DNA of 64,000 nt, taken from NCBI GenBank assembly GCA_028015205.1, contig JAPWFG010000054.1:124001-188000 (forward strand), read 5' to 3'. This DNA comes from Mytilisepta virgata (lineage: Eukaryota > Mollusca > Bivalvia > Mytilida > Mytilidae). The translations under genes and the position numbers were made by a program. Below are positions 11,291-23,256 of the stretch, in pieces. Position 1 is the first letter of the stretch, and each line of letters begins with the position of its first letter. The notes below the pieces were generated by a model that saw nothing but the letters and a program-made list of their open reading frames with translations, was not told the DNA's origin and made no database searches.

Positions 11291-12375
11291 GAATAGATAA
11301 AACTTCGTGTTGTTTTGTATGTATGTAATCGTAATACAAATTAATGCATACGTCATCCATAACATCAACTGGAAGATTAATATAAAAAAAGCATTACTCA
11401 TCTTTTGAAATTACAGCTGTCTTAATAATTTCTTTATGAGGATGTTGCTCTTAGTCACAACTTAGAATATGCATTGAGTAGATGTGGATATTTAAATTTG
11501 ATATATGCAATGCAATATGTATACTTCCAGGTGAGGAAATATTGGAAAATTATACCGCAGCAATAAGACGCTGGGCAAATTCCACAAGACCAAAATTCAA
11601 AGACAAAGTGGATTCGTGATAAAACATAAACATAGCAAACAAACAATATAAAACACGCAACCAATGTATAGTAAAACCCCATAGAAAACCAAACAGAACT
11701 ATATTGAGCACTCCCTACATCCCTGTGGGCATCAAGTTTGAAAATAGAAATTCTAAAGTCATATTTCGCATTTATATATTGTGTATGACAATACTGTACA
11801 GATATGAAAAAGTATAATGTTTAAAAAGAAAGAGGAGTTAAGGTCAGATAGAAAGACAGGTGGGGCGGAAACAATATACTCGACCTTTCTTTGAAAGTGT
11901 GAGAACAATCAGAACAGGACAGAATAGAAACGTTAATCTAAACCACTTGCAAATTGAACGTCCACAAAACAATGCGGAAACAGGCAACCGTTTCACACAA
12001 AAATGCGGAATCAGGCAACCGTTTCACAAAAAAACTAGATTTTCGTACCTGCGTCGTCATTACCATACATTCTATATACATTAAATTAGACGTACGATTA
12101 ACTGTAGTAGTGAACATTTTGTGAAACGGGGACAAGGTGCTACAGAAGAGTAAGCATGTCCTGCTCTATGAACGACAGCCGTCACACAAATTTGTTGAGT
12201 GATTAAGAGCATCTGATCATACCTTGTCTTATAAATTTATGTGACAGTAACTCCGTTATATCATGAAAGGCAACGTACAAATCACATGCACGACGGTAAC
12301 AGAATCAATTGTGAAAAGCTGGGGACGTTGATGTAGACGTCAATAATAATCCTATATGAAATTCCAATAGCCTAC
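11291..12375. other. gene-free stretch
   Basis: No gene seen. A-rich DNA at 11540-11730 resembles the reverse complement of the retroelement-tail repeats annotated elsewhere (for example 56330-56500), but only loosely. Confidence 0.35.
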
Positions 12376-12656
12376 TTAAGGTGGTACCCAACACTTTCAC
12401 TAAAATTAATTTGGCTCGTTTAATTTTCATAAAATTTTGACAAAGTATTTACTTTGACCCATTGACAAAAATTTTAAAATTTCAAAACATTTGAACCAAC
12501 CAATTCATCAGAAAAATTACACTGACTGTATAGCAGTTTGACAAAGACTAACATTGATCATTGAAAAGCTTAATATTCCCTTAACAACACAACGTTATTA
12601 AAACGTTTAGCTGATTTTACATAGTTATCTCCCTGTAGTGTTAGGTACCACCTTAA
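12376..12656. mobile_element. TTAA-flanked MITE
   Basis: A 281-bp element begins TTAAGGTGGTACCCAACACT and ends AGTGTTAGGTACCACCTTAA. The terminal inverted repeats match over about 16 bp with one difference, and each is bounded by TTAA. TTAA target sites and short symmetric ends are typical of piggyBac-type non-autonomous elements. No transposase is encoded. Confidence 0.82.
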
Positions 12657-13639
12657 AGTCTAGTTTTTGGATAGTTAACTATTATATGAGCGAGATTCGT
12701 TTATAAGGAGAAAAAATAAAAACAAATTAAATTATGCAAATAATGAACTTTATTAGTCGGATTATGCAATTAATACATCAAATTTTATACACAAACAACA
12801 CACAAAATAAAATGACAGTTAGTCCTGGTGTGAATGGTAAATGGTTTGACTAATATGTAACTCATTTTCGTAATTTTACATATTACTTTTATAAAATCAA
12901 ATACACTAAATAAATACCTAGATATGGATTCAAATTAAGTTTTAGTTTATCCTGTGGCACTTCAGTTCAAGAACTGTGACAGTAGTTTGATAATTATATT
13001 AAGAAACTGAAAAAGTTGTAACAATAAGCACACACTGGAGAAAACAGTTGTTAAATATTACAGTCTTTTAGAAAGGACTTGTGCTGCGACTTTTAGCAGT
13101 TCAATGAAAAGTGTAAGCTGGAAAGAGTGTTCAAATGTGTGTCCTTCTTAAATCGCGCAATATCCCGCCCCCCCTTTTTTTATAAGACTGTTCATCTCCA
13201 TTTATCAGTGAAATCACATGTCTCTGTTGGCATCATCCAAGTAGGTCGCATATTGAACTGGGCATCATAGATAAAGCATTTGCACACATACTGTCATAAT
13301 CTGACTTTTGTAACACTTTTAATCTATGTACTATTAGAGTGGTTGAAACGTAATGTATCACAAAGACTCATAGAGCCAAGGTGTTTAAAATCAGACATTT
13401 ATTTAGAAAAGTATGCTTAAAATTTATTCTTGAATTAATATTAATTTCTCATGGGAGGAAAAAATGAGTTTCGTTTTCGACAACTCAGCAAATCTTACAA
13501 AACCTAAATTTTCAATACTTTTCAATCTTTAAGTAAATATTCCAAACTGTTATTTTCTATAATGAGAAAGAAATACCTGATTACTTGATGAAAAATAATA
13601 CTCAACTTTAATCAAACGTCTGTACATTTCAAATGACAA
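12657..13639. other. gene-free stretch
   Basis: AT-rich sequence with no supportable gene. A short C-run followed by a T-run lies near 13165-13180. Confidence 0.4.
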
Positions 13640-13900
13640 TTACATGTAGTAGAATAGAGAATGGAAACGGGGAATGTGTCAAAGAGACAACAACCCGACA
13701 AAGTGCAGAAAACAGCTCAAGGCTACCAATGGGTCTTCAACGCAGCGAGAAAATCCCGCACCCGGAGGCGGGCTTCAGCTGGCCCCTAAACAATAATGTA
13801 TACTAGTTCAGCGAAATGGACGGCATACTAAACTCCGGAACATAAAAATGAATCAAAATTAAAAAAGTCCTAAAAAATTAAATATGTCCTAAAACTCAAC
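13640..13900. repeat. dispersed repeat of a type I associate with mussels
   Basis: The phrases GGGGAATGTGTCAAAGAGAC, ACCAATGGGTCTTCAACGC and CCCGCACCCGGAGGCGGG are part of a repeat I recognise as very abundant in Mytilus sequences. It is more GC-rich than its surroundings. No intact reading frame is present. The identification rests on recall; the in-window evidence is only the compositional contrast. Confidence 0.5.
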
Positions 13901-14210
13901 ATGGTTCAAACTGTTGGAAACTTGCACATATTCAGCAACGTCAAATATGCTTATGGTGACGTCATGTCTTATCCAACATTCTAATATGACCTTCTCCAAA
14001 AGCTTTCAGTCTACATCTGTGGTAGAATATGGATATATTAGTTCCAACGTCACAGACATCAGACGGCTTGTTTAGAAACGTCATAATAACGTTTCGAACA
14101 AGCTTTAACGACGTCATAGTATAACTTGTGTTGTGTAATGGCGTCTTCGTGTCTGAATGCCTATGTTGCAGCGTTTCAAAATGTCGTAGAAACTGTCCTA
14201 TTAGAATGGA

Positions 14211-14366
14211 AATAATTCCAGGTGGCTTAAAAATATCCTGATTTTACCCCGGGTAGGCCCTTTATGTCGATATTTTACCACTCGCTATCGTTCGTGGCAA
14301 AATATTTGGCATAAAGGTCCTACCCGTGGTAAAATCAGGATATTTTGAAGCCACCGTGAATTATTT
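14211..14366. repeat. imperfect palindrome (inverted-repeat element)
   Basis: The left arm runs AATTATTCCAGGTGGCTT, AAATATCCTGATTTTACC, GGGTAGG.CC and TTTATG. The right arm is its reverse complement through GGTAAAATCAGGATATTTT and AAGCCACC...GAATTATT. Arms are about 70 bp around a short centre. One arm recurs alone at 15637-15710. It behaves like a small non-autonomous hairpin element. Confidence 0.78.
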
Positions 14367-14377
14367 CTCAAATCAAT

Positions 14378-14536
14378 TAATGAGAAACCAGAGTGAGTTA
14401 TTTTTTCCTAACCAATGTAGGTAAGGGAGATAATAAATTTGTCTCCCTTTTAGCCTCAGGACAAAAGGGGGAGAATTTAATTATCTCCCTTACTTACATT
14501 GGTTAGGAAAAGATAACTCACTATGGTTCCTCATTA
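14378..14536. repeat. second palindromic element, directly adjacent
   Basis: It begins TAATGAGAAACCAGAGTGAG and ends CTCACTATGGTTCCTCATTA. The arms continue inward through CCTAACCAATGTAGGTAAGG and GGGAGATAAT, so almost the entire 159 bp can fold into one stem with a small loop. It lies 11 bp from the previous palindrome. Confidence 0.82.
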
Positions 14537-15636
14537 CACATAATAATAAAAAAAAACGATTTGCAGTAAGTCGGTTATAGTGAGAAAATAAAATTCGGAG
14601 TAGTTCATACCCCTCCCTGACCGAATTACTCAGGAAGTATGATATTCAACTTATATAACATCTTGATGTACTTTTATTACGTAACTATTTCAAAAGGGTG
14701 TCATCTAAGATGCTACATTTTATCTTAGTTCTTTATCATCATCCCAACTTCCGGTGTCATATGGTCATGTTGTATCTTACAAGTCTCATGTTTGAAGAGT
14801 TTCAAGTGATGTTGAAGTAGTTTTAAAGTAGTGTTTACTTATAATGAAACATATAATTAGTATAGAATGACGCATTGTTAATATACCTTTCTTTTATAAT
14901 CTACAAGGGAGCAAACAATCTGTATTTAGCTGGATAGAAAAAGGAAGTGATGTTGAATCATGGTTTTTGTACGTAGCTTGCGGTCATGAGCTTATTTTTT
15001 CCCCAATCCCCTCGACTTGATTTTGGAAATTCACCTTCTGGGCTTTTTTTAATATATTTGTAATACACTTTCCTTTTTATAAAATGAAATTATTCTTCCC
15101 AAAAAGATTGTGATCAATCTGTGAGACTGCCATTTTCTTATAATTGATCTTAACGGCCTTTTGATCTTACCTTAACTCGATTTTCTGCATCACCACATCT
15201 TCATTCAAAATCTGCATCTTGAGCTATTAAAGTCCTAGTAAGCTTTATCTGTTATTCATTGATGGGGCAATTATCTTGCCTCAAAATAATAATTATGCCA
15301 TGGGCAACTTTTTAATGCAATATGGCTTTTACTATACTGACGTGTTTCGGTGCTGTTATGTGATCCGGATTACAGTGCTAAGATGGGATATGGACCAGTT
15401 CAATCGTCATAAAAGATTGGTCAAGACAAGTTTAGATCTGTTCAGCACAGTTAAACATTACATACAATCATTTTTAAATTTCATGAAGAACTGGTCTTGA
15501 TTTACTACAAGGCAATATATATTGGTACGGTCTTCTTTTCATTATCTAAAACAGAATTGTAAAAATGAAGATAAATTACCGATTTAGACAAAAAGATTAT
15601 TTCGATTGTCTTTTCGTCATCGCTAAGTAATAATTG
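14537..15636. other. gene-free stretch
   Basis: No gene found. A 74-codon open frame at 15276-15500 has no homology I recognise, no splice context and no supporting features. Confidence 0.4.
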
Positions 15637-15710
15637 ACATATCGACATAAAGGGCCTACTCGTGGTAAAACCAGAATGTTTTGAATATAACTTGAATTAT
15701 TTTGTACCTA
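15637..15710 (+). repeat. single arm of the 14211-14366 palindrome
   Basis: ATCGACATAAAGGGCCTAC, TCGTGGTAAAACCAG and TTGAATTATT match the right arm of that palindrome with substitutions. No partner arm is nearby. Confidence 0.55.
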
Positions 15711-15997
15711 ATTAGGCACAACTCAGAGAAATGTCAATAACATATTGTGTCATGTAACAATTTAATCTATGTTTTATGTTGTTGAGGAAAACATTAAACA
15801 TAGGAGAATTGATGTACATGTACACGAGAAATTTATCCACGAAAAACTGAAACAAAATATATACAAATAACATGAGAGCCATATTTTTTTTATGTTCTTC
15901 GTCTAGCTGGCATGATAAAAAGGAACTATTTTAAATACCGTTATTTTTTTTATGTTTTGTGATCTGACATAATTTTTTTATAAAAGAAAATAGTTTT

Positions 15998-16175
15998 AAA
16001 ATAACAATCCAAAGATACTAATATTAGATATAGTAAATTTATACTATGCTGTATACGACGCATTTCAAGGAGTTACCTCTCATCAGCAGCATTAAAACCG
16101 AAAAATTTGGAAGACCAAAAACCAAACTTGTTTTAAAACAAGAAGTACTCATAATCAAAATACCGAAATAGGAAG
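15998..16175 (+). repeat. dispersed repeat, copy 1 (pair with 29350-29537)
   Basis: Both copies share ACAATCCAAAGATACT, ATGCTGTATACGACGCATT, AAGGAGTTACCTCTCATCAG and CAGCATTAAAACCGAAA in the same order and strand, with only scattered differences over about 180 bp. No coding frame is preserved. It is likely a fragment of a larger mobile element. Confidence 0.75.
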
Positions 16176-18734
16176 CCAGTAATGAAATAATGATAATGGC
16201 CGAATATGGAAAGGATTTTAAACAATTTCCAGTTTGACTATAGATTGCGGTCTGATCCCTTCAATCCTAGCTGGTTCGAAAATCTCGGTCTATAACTTTA
16301 GTATTTCCATTTCCTTGTATTTCTTTCACTCATAACTTAAATTTTTAAAATTTGTAATACTTACCAATTTCTATCTTATACGATGGTATATAATGCACAT
16401 GAAAATTAACAATAGATATTTGAGAATGTAACCATTTTAATATGCATAAAAAGCTTTTTATCAAATTTTCTGGAATTTTGTATCATTTTTTAAATAATGC
16501 AACGAAGGACACAATGTTACTTTCGAATGAAAGGGTATGCTCGATATCAGCAAACCATAGTTTTTAGTTCTGGGTTCATTTGAACAACTGGATTGAAGAC
16601 CCAAAATATCACATATCAAAAACAAAAATAAAAGAGAAGGGACATTCAGATATATAGACCTTTTTTATCAATATATTTCGAAGTTGTTGTTGTTATTTAT
16701 CAAGAAGACACATGTTTGGGCCATGACATGTCCAGATAGATTCTGAACTTGAAAATAGTCCATGAAGTAAACGAAAACCAGGGGAAAATAGCCTTAATCC
16801 TTAAGAATTTTTCTTGTGTTGATTTATGGGCCGGTATATTGGACATTAACCTCTCTTCAGCGAATAAGAACTGGTCTTCTACGTTATACTGTGTATGTGT
16901 TTACATGTGAATACATGGTCGGAAAATATACATTTTATTTGTACGAGCCTTAGAAACGGTAGAAATGGGAGAACTTTTACAAATAAATCGTATACTTTCC
17001 GAATATGTACAGTCAGTGGACATAAGTGAGTTCCCACTTGGAAATTTTCCTATATTTTACATATAAAACCACAATTTTTCTAAATTATTTCCTGAAGTTA
17101 TTTTTTGTCATATTTTAATGAAATGTGTATTGATGAGTAGAGAAATATCTATAATTTGTACTGATAATATCAAAATATTATAATATTTTATTGTTTTTTA
17201 AAATCCACAATTTAAATAGAAATATTAATTTTAACAACATTTTCTCCATTAAAGCTATGTAATTTTGACAAGAATAAATTTTATTTGTATATAAATAATG
17301 ATTTCTCCAAAAATCGAAATAACAAAAAAATTCCTAAATCATCTATAGAAACTTTAAATATTTCTGAGATTGGTCGTAAAAATTTCATAATTATAGGATG
17401 ATAAGAAATAACATCAGGACAGTATATTGAACATGTTGAAATAAAGTAGTTTTATATGAAATGTATAGGGACATTAACAAGTGGAAACTCATTTATGCCC
17501 ACTGAGTGCACATATATTGTAAATAATAAGTATACTTGTATATTGTATATAAATAGAGATTTATATATAATGATATACTGTCCTATCTATACCTCATGCA
17601 AAATTCTTAATTTTATTTTACATTTTATCGATTTTTTCTTGAAATAATAAAAATAACTTAGTGAATTATTTTAATTTAAATGAATTTATATGTGATTTGT
17701 TATTTATTATGGAAGAAGCACGAACATACAATGTGTTATATTTTGTTTACCCGTTGGTATGTGTACAGTGTACACGTATTCCATTTAAATGGAATTCTAA
17801 TTTAAAATTCCATTCAACCAGTAATGTACAAATCTATAGAGTGAACTGTACACATAGATTTTAATCGATCTTAAAACAAACAATGCATATAAAGTCAGAA
17901 ATATAAATTCAGGTAAGTCTTTTTACTTTAAATTTATTATGTTTATTTAGAAGGATATTAAGTAAACCTATATCTGATTATGTAAACAAATTGATAAAAA
18001 AGAAAGAAGACCGGGAAAACAAGAAAGGAATTAGTTAGAAAATCAACAAGAAGTTGCCAATTACGATTCCATCTCCACCCTTCCCTTAAAATCTATTCCG
18101 CCCAAATTACATGCATTTTTATTTTCGTTTAGTTACAATTTCCGGTCTTATCAAACATTTTTTCTTGTCATGTCCGTTATTCTGAAGCAGACATATAAAT
18201 ACTGGTTTTTTTTATCCGTGATTTGCTTTATCTTGATTTGGAAAAAGGGAGCAACTATTTGACTTTTATGGGGGGGAGGGGGGGGCTAGGATCAAATGTT
18301 CTATTTTATCGAATTGAACTTATTTATCACGAAAAATATCTTATATGAATACTGATGCACATATGGAAAAAGTAAATTGATTTTCTATTTCATAATAAAC
18401 CACCGTACTTGCACTAAACAAAAACAACTGAAAAAACAGCCATAACATTAGGAGTTACTTCCCTTAGAACGCATTCATTTTGCAAAAGGTTTCATTTTAA
18501 AAATTGTTCAATATTTTTTACTTATGTATTTCAGAAACGATAGGTTTTCCTATTAAAAGTTATTGTGCTTAGCACGTACCATCATTATTATAATTTAAAT
18601 AATTTATTCGGAATTCATTGGAAATTAAACGGTATGATAAAACGGACATGAAGTGAAGTTACAATCACAAGAATCACGTTCTTCGATGGTGGAAAACTAC
18701 ACCGTGCCGCAGGCCCCGAATATTCACTTGCAAT
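16176..18734. other. gene-free, very AT-rich stretch
   Basis: No exon is supported. The 16900-17900 part is extremely AT-rich, so the open frames there are chance. A G-rich run occurs at about 18271-18288. Confidence 0.45.
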
Positions 18735-19603
18735 TTTTAAGCCCGGTACACACGGTAAAATTTGTATCAAAGACTTGTATATCTTATATTATCTAAGTAT
18801 CTAAAAAATCCCTTTTAAGTTTTCTCTTCTTCAACAATTTCATTGCAGCACATAACAAAATCATAGATACCGTTGCAACAATTTCCTCTTCCACTGTTTA
18901 CATCATTTGGCGGGAAAATAACACGAGGGAAATCATTATTTGTTTACAGTCTGACAAGATTAATCTTAATGTGTGTACGTCAGGGTATTATAATACAAAA
19001 ATCTTATCAGGCAATGGTACGTTACCCCTAAGCTGAAGTCATCCTTATTAAAGTTTTATGGGCGTCATCATGACTTGGTTGACAGGTATGAAAAAACAGG
19101 TTCCTATTTCCCAAATGAAAATGGGCCTGTTCCATTGATAATATCCCTTCCTCATACCGGATTTGACATGGGCAGCATGGCGGGTGTCCTGCAGGAAGCA
19201 GAATGCTTACTCTTCCGGAGCACCTGAGTCTACCCCCGGTTTTTTGATGGGGTCCATGTTGTTGATATGCTTTTAGTTTTTAATTGTAGTGCATGTATTG
19301 TTTTGGTCTTGTCTCCGTTGTTTACCGGAGGATGTCAGTTGTTACGATTTTTCTCTCCTTCGAATGCTTACTCTTCCGGAGCACCTGAGTCTACCCCCGG
19401 TTTTTTGGTGGGGTCCATGTTGTTCATATGCTTTTAGTTTTTAATTGTAGTGCATGTATTGTTTTGGTCTTGTCTTCGTTGTTCTCCGGAGAATGTCAGT
19501 TGTTACGATTTTTCTCTCCTTCGAATGTCCCTTTGGTATTTCTTGACTTTACTTATAATACATGTCTAATAATACAAATCTTGCTGTGTGCACCGGGCTT
19601 TAG
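18735..19603. mobile_element. inverted-repeat element interrupted by a retroelement tail
   Basis: The left end, AAGCCCGGTACACACGG...AATTTGTAT (about 18739-18768), is the reverse complement of the right end, ATACAAATCTT...GTGTGCACCGGGCTT (about 19571-19602). The ends are about 32 bp and imperfect. The interior from about 19043 to 19560 is the retroelement tail annotated separately, so the original element was shorter and was hit by a later insertion. Confidence 0.6.
19043..19560 (+). mobile_element. 5'-truncated retroelement tail with a 161-bp internal duplication
   Basis: It opens in the end of the same reverse-transcriptase frame seen at 8900 (KFYGRHHDLVDRY is readable at about 19049-19090), then follows the same 3' region: ATACCGGATTTGACATGGGC, CTTCCGGAGCACCTGAGTCT and GGGGTCCATGTTGTT. 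The segment 19205-19365 is repeated as 19366-19526 with few differences. The copy at 8900-9260 has only one such unit. Severe 5' truncation is typical of target-primed retrotransposition. Confidence 0.78.
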
Positions 19604-19747
19604 ACATGTTTAAACTTTCACGTTTGCATTTCTAATAAAGCATAATATGCATATTGTTATCGCGAAACTTTAGCACACACACACACAAACTTAAATATGA
19701 CAAAACAGAGAATTGGGTAGTTTAGCATATATACCCTGATAATATAT

Positions 19748-19884
19748 AAATAACACGTGATAGATAGAGTAGATTGTTACCCCGAGAAATTCAAAAACCG
19801 AGACCAAGCCGAAGCCGAGGTTGACAATGTTTTTAGAGGGTAGGTAACAATCTGCTCTATCAACCTGTCAGTCATGTGTTATTT
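19748..19884. repeat. short palindromic element
   Basis: AAATAACACGTGA...AGAGTAGATTGTTACC on the left is mirrored by GGTAACAATCTGCTCTATC...CATGTGTTATTT on the right, around a GAAGCCGAGG-containing loop. The arms match imperfectly over about 45 bp. Confidence 0.75.
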
Positions 19885-19991
19885 AATTTATTAAACTGAA
19901 CGTTTTCTTTTAGTTTTTTAAGTTCAGAACTGCATGTTGAAAATTTAACTAGGTACCCTTGGAAGACAATAACGCATCACGAACAGATATA

Positions 19992-22555
19992 CTATGGAAC
20001 GCCACAGCTGTCTTATGTTCATTTCCATAATGTTGTTATGTCCATTTGTTGTTTTATTAAGTCAAATTGTCTGATTGTGTTGTTTGTTCTTATGTTGTTA
20101 TGTTCAAATATTATTTCATTGAGTTAATTTCTATTTTGTTATGTGCAATTATTATTTCATTCAGTCGAATCAATTTGTTGTGGTGTTAAAAGATCGTTTT
20201 GTTGGGTCAGTTGATTATATTGTTATGTTAAATCATTATTTTATTACGTTAGATCAACTTATTATCATGTTAAATTATTATTTTATCAAGTCAAATCAAC
20301 ATATTGTTATGTTCAATTATTATTTCGTCTTGTCAGTCTAACTTGTTGTTATGTTCATTTGATGTTTCGTTACGTCCAATTAGTATAATGTTATGTTGCA
20401 TTTTATTATGTTGTAATGTTGAAGTATTATGTTGTAATGTTGAAGTATTATGTTGTAATGTTGAATCGTTATGTTGATCAACGTTATGTTCTTCATTCGG
20501 AAATGATCTTCGAGTTACTTCGGTATTAACAGATTAATTTGAGACCACTCCCAATCTGCCATAAATTATTCAACACCTACCCAAGTGTTTCGGGTACCTG
20601 TTCAGATAGATTAATAGATTAATAGGCTATACCCATCATCAGAGCGACTCAAGCCCCTGATGTTTTATTATTAGGGATCAACCATTTTTTGAGGGGGAGG
20701 GGGGTTGGGGGAGGGGGGTTGGATCAATTTTGGAATAAAAAGGCAGGACCAGGATTTTGACAAATTAAAAAGGCAGGATCACTGTCGGTGTGAACAAAAT
20801 GAAGGACATTTGCCAATCAGGACATTTTTCGGTGCTCCCTTAAGACGTATTATCTTTAATTATTTTACAACGTATGTTGAGAAACTGATACACAAAGAGT
20901 CGCACAGTTAAATTGTTGGTCAATAATCTATGCTAAGTCTTTATCTCATTGTGCACAAAAATTATTTTCAATTGAGAATATGTGTTATAATTTACGTATT
21001 GGATACGTTTGAGAAAGATATACTGTTTTTATTTCGTTTTAGACGAGGTGAGGTAATTTTCAAGACTTTTGTGTTTTTTTTTTATGCAATCAGCGGGGGA
21101 GGAGAGGCGTTTGAATATATAATTTGTGAAATCATTTCTTCCTAACTGTTTGTAGCAAATACTATATCGGTGGCGCTTTGTTTTTATTTTTAGGTCTGTA
21201 TTTAACCAGGCGCAAGCTGGCAGCCACTTTTTTGAAATGTCTAAAAAACAAATATTTATATAAGAATATAACATTTTGAAATGCCAGCAGCCATTTAGGT
21301 AGCAGCCACATTTGAGATACATGTAAAAACCTATAAATTACGACAGACTCATTCAATCTTGAACGCCAAAACGAACATATTTAGCATTATAAAAAGTTTG
21401 TTTTTGCGTATTAGTGAATGGTAGATACCATATTAGTATTATAAACCAAAGGCGATATTAACCTTAGTAATTCAAATTAAAATTCTCAATAATATATATA
21501 ATTTATACTTCAAATTATATATTTAAACGCCGCGACTCTTTATGTATCAGTTTCTCAACATACGTTGTAAAATAATTAAAGATAATACGTCTTAAGGGAG
21601 CATTTGATTTTTATGCTATTTCGACCCACATTTTTATTTTCATTTACACCGAAAAATGTCCTGATTGGCAAATGTCCTTCATTTTGTTCACACCTACAGT
21701 GATCCTGCCTTTTTAATTTGTCAAAATCCTGGTCCTGCCTTTTTATTCCAAAATTGATCCTACCCCCCTCCCCCAACCCCCTCCCCCTCAAAAAATGGTT
21801 GATCCCTAATAATAAAACATCAGGGGCTTGAGTCGCTCTGATGATGGGTATAGCCTATTAACCTATTAATCTATCTGAACAGGTACCCGAAACACTTGGG
21901 TAGGTGTTGAATAATTTATGGCAGATTGGGAGTGGTCTCAAATTAATCTGTTAATACCGAAGTAACTCGAAGATCATTTCCGAATGAAGAACATAACGTT
22001 GATCAACATAACGATTCAACATTACAACATAATACTTCAACATTACAACATAATACTTCAACATTACAACATAATAACTACTTCAACATTACAACATAAT
22101 ACTTCAACATTACAACATAATACTTCAACTTTACAACATAATAAAATGCAACATAACATTATACTAATTGGACGTAACGAAACATCAAATGAACATAACA
22201 ACAAGTTAGACTGACAAGACGAAATAATGATTGAACATAACAATATGTTGATTTGACTTGATGAAATAATAATTTAACATGATAATAAGTTGATCTAACG
22301 TAATAAAATAATGATTTAATATAACAATATAATCAACTGACCCAACAAAACGATCTTTTAACACCACAACAAATTGATTCGACTGAATGAAATAATAATT
22401 GCACATAACAAAATAGAAATTAACTCAATGAAATAATATTTGAACATAACAACATAAGAACAAACAACACAATCAGACAATTTGACTTAATAAAACAACA
22501 AATGGACATAACAACATTATGGAAATGAACATAAGACAGCTGTGGCGTTCCATAG
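19992..22555. mobile_element. foldback-type element: giant inverted repeat with tandem-repeat arms
   Basis: The left arm 19992-20903 (912 bp) is the near-exact reverse complement of the right arm 21532-22555 (1024 bp), around a 628-bp unique spacer. Each arm holds, from outside in, about 42-bp tandem units (consensus near TTGTTATGTTCAATTATTAT then TTCATTAAGTCAAATCAA), then 21-bp units (ATTATGTTGTAATGTTGAAGT), then a unique section including a G-rich run and a sequence around GGCAGGACCAGGATTTTGAC. The 21-bp unit is present three times on the left and six times on the right. The right arm has about 46 extra bases near 21601-21648. Long arms made of tandem repeats are the hallmark of foldback transposons of flies and sea urchins. 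No transposase frame is visible in arms or spacer. A target duplication is not clear. Confidence 0.85.
20904..21531. other. spacer (loop) of the foldback-type element
   Basis: Unique AT-rich sequence. Open frames of 71-97 codons are on both strands, but none has recognisable domains, a good start context or splice sites that would build a transposase. Confidence 0.5.
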
Positions 22556-22838
22556 ATATACGACTGGTCGTGAACGTATGAGTCGGGTTTTGAACACGGG
22601 TCTTTTTGGCTAGATATTTCACAATATGTCTACGTGTTTGGTCATTTTGGCATTTCAACCGGCCTGATCTTTACAATCTGAGTTTATTGTTTTGGCTTTT
22701 GATACGGCAATAATAAGTTTTAAAGAATACAAATTTACATGTTTTTTTTATTATTACCATTGATTATGAATGTCTCTGATAGTCTCCAAATTGCTAGATA
22801 ATCACTGCTAGTAAATTGTATTTCGATACTACCCCAAA

Positions 22839-22890
22839 CACAACTCAGATGAGCCTTACATCGACGAAATATGTATACATGTATTAGCAA
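22839..22890 (+). repeat. decayed hammerhead-repeat copy
   Basis: The core reads CAGATGAG then CGACGAAATATG, with the second-position core base changed from T to A. Spacing and flanks (CACAACT...CCTTACAT) match the 347-391 motif. Probably inactive. Confidence 0.4.
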
Positions 22891-23193
22891 CTTCAACTAT
22901 CGCCAGGCTGAGCTGTTTTTCCGGACGTTATTTAAAAACTGGGTAAAAAAATATTTATCACCTATCTATAGACGATTTGGGTACCAGATATAATGTTTAC
23001 AATCGACATTTCCGTCCATTGCTGCACCTAGCGTTAACTGAAGTTGCTACATGTATCTTGTTCATCAAAACTGAGATTATATAATAATATGCTGTTGGCG
23101 TGGCCAATGATGCGACACAGCAATATCAGCCCTTTTTCAGAAAATAATTTCCGGTATCACGATTCTGACTCTAAAATTATAATTTGAAGCAGT

Positions 23194-23205
23194 TATATAT
23201 ATATA
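23194..23205 (+). promoter_or_regulatory. possible TATA box upstream of the 212-aa ORF
   Basis: TATATATATATA lies about 50 bp before the start codon at 23257. This would allow transcription to begin near 23225-23235 with a very short leader. The sequence is low-complexity in an AT-rich genome, so the call is weak. Confidence 0.25.
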
Positions 23206-23256
23206 CCTTACTTCAGTGTCCGGCGAAAGGTTTATAGCCTTAGTATGTAGCACAAT

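Noticed and set aside
15276..15500. 74-codon frame as a small gene
   Set aside because: No recognisable motif, no splice or polyadenylation context, and similar frames occur by chance throughout this DNA.
20141..22406. Two near-identical 66-codon frames on opposite strands
   Set aside because: They are the same tandem-repeat DNA read in each mirror arm of the foldback element, not genes.
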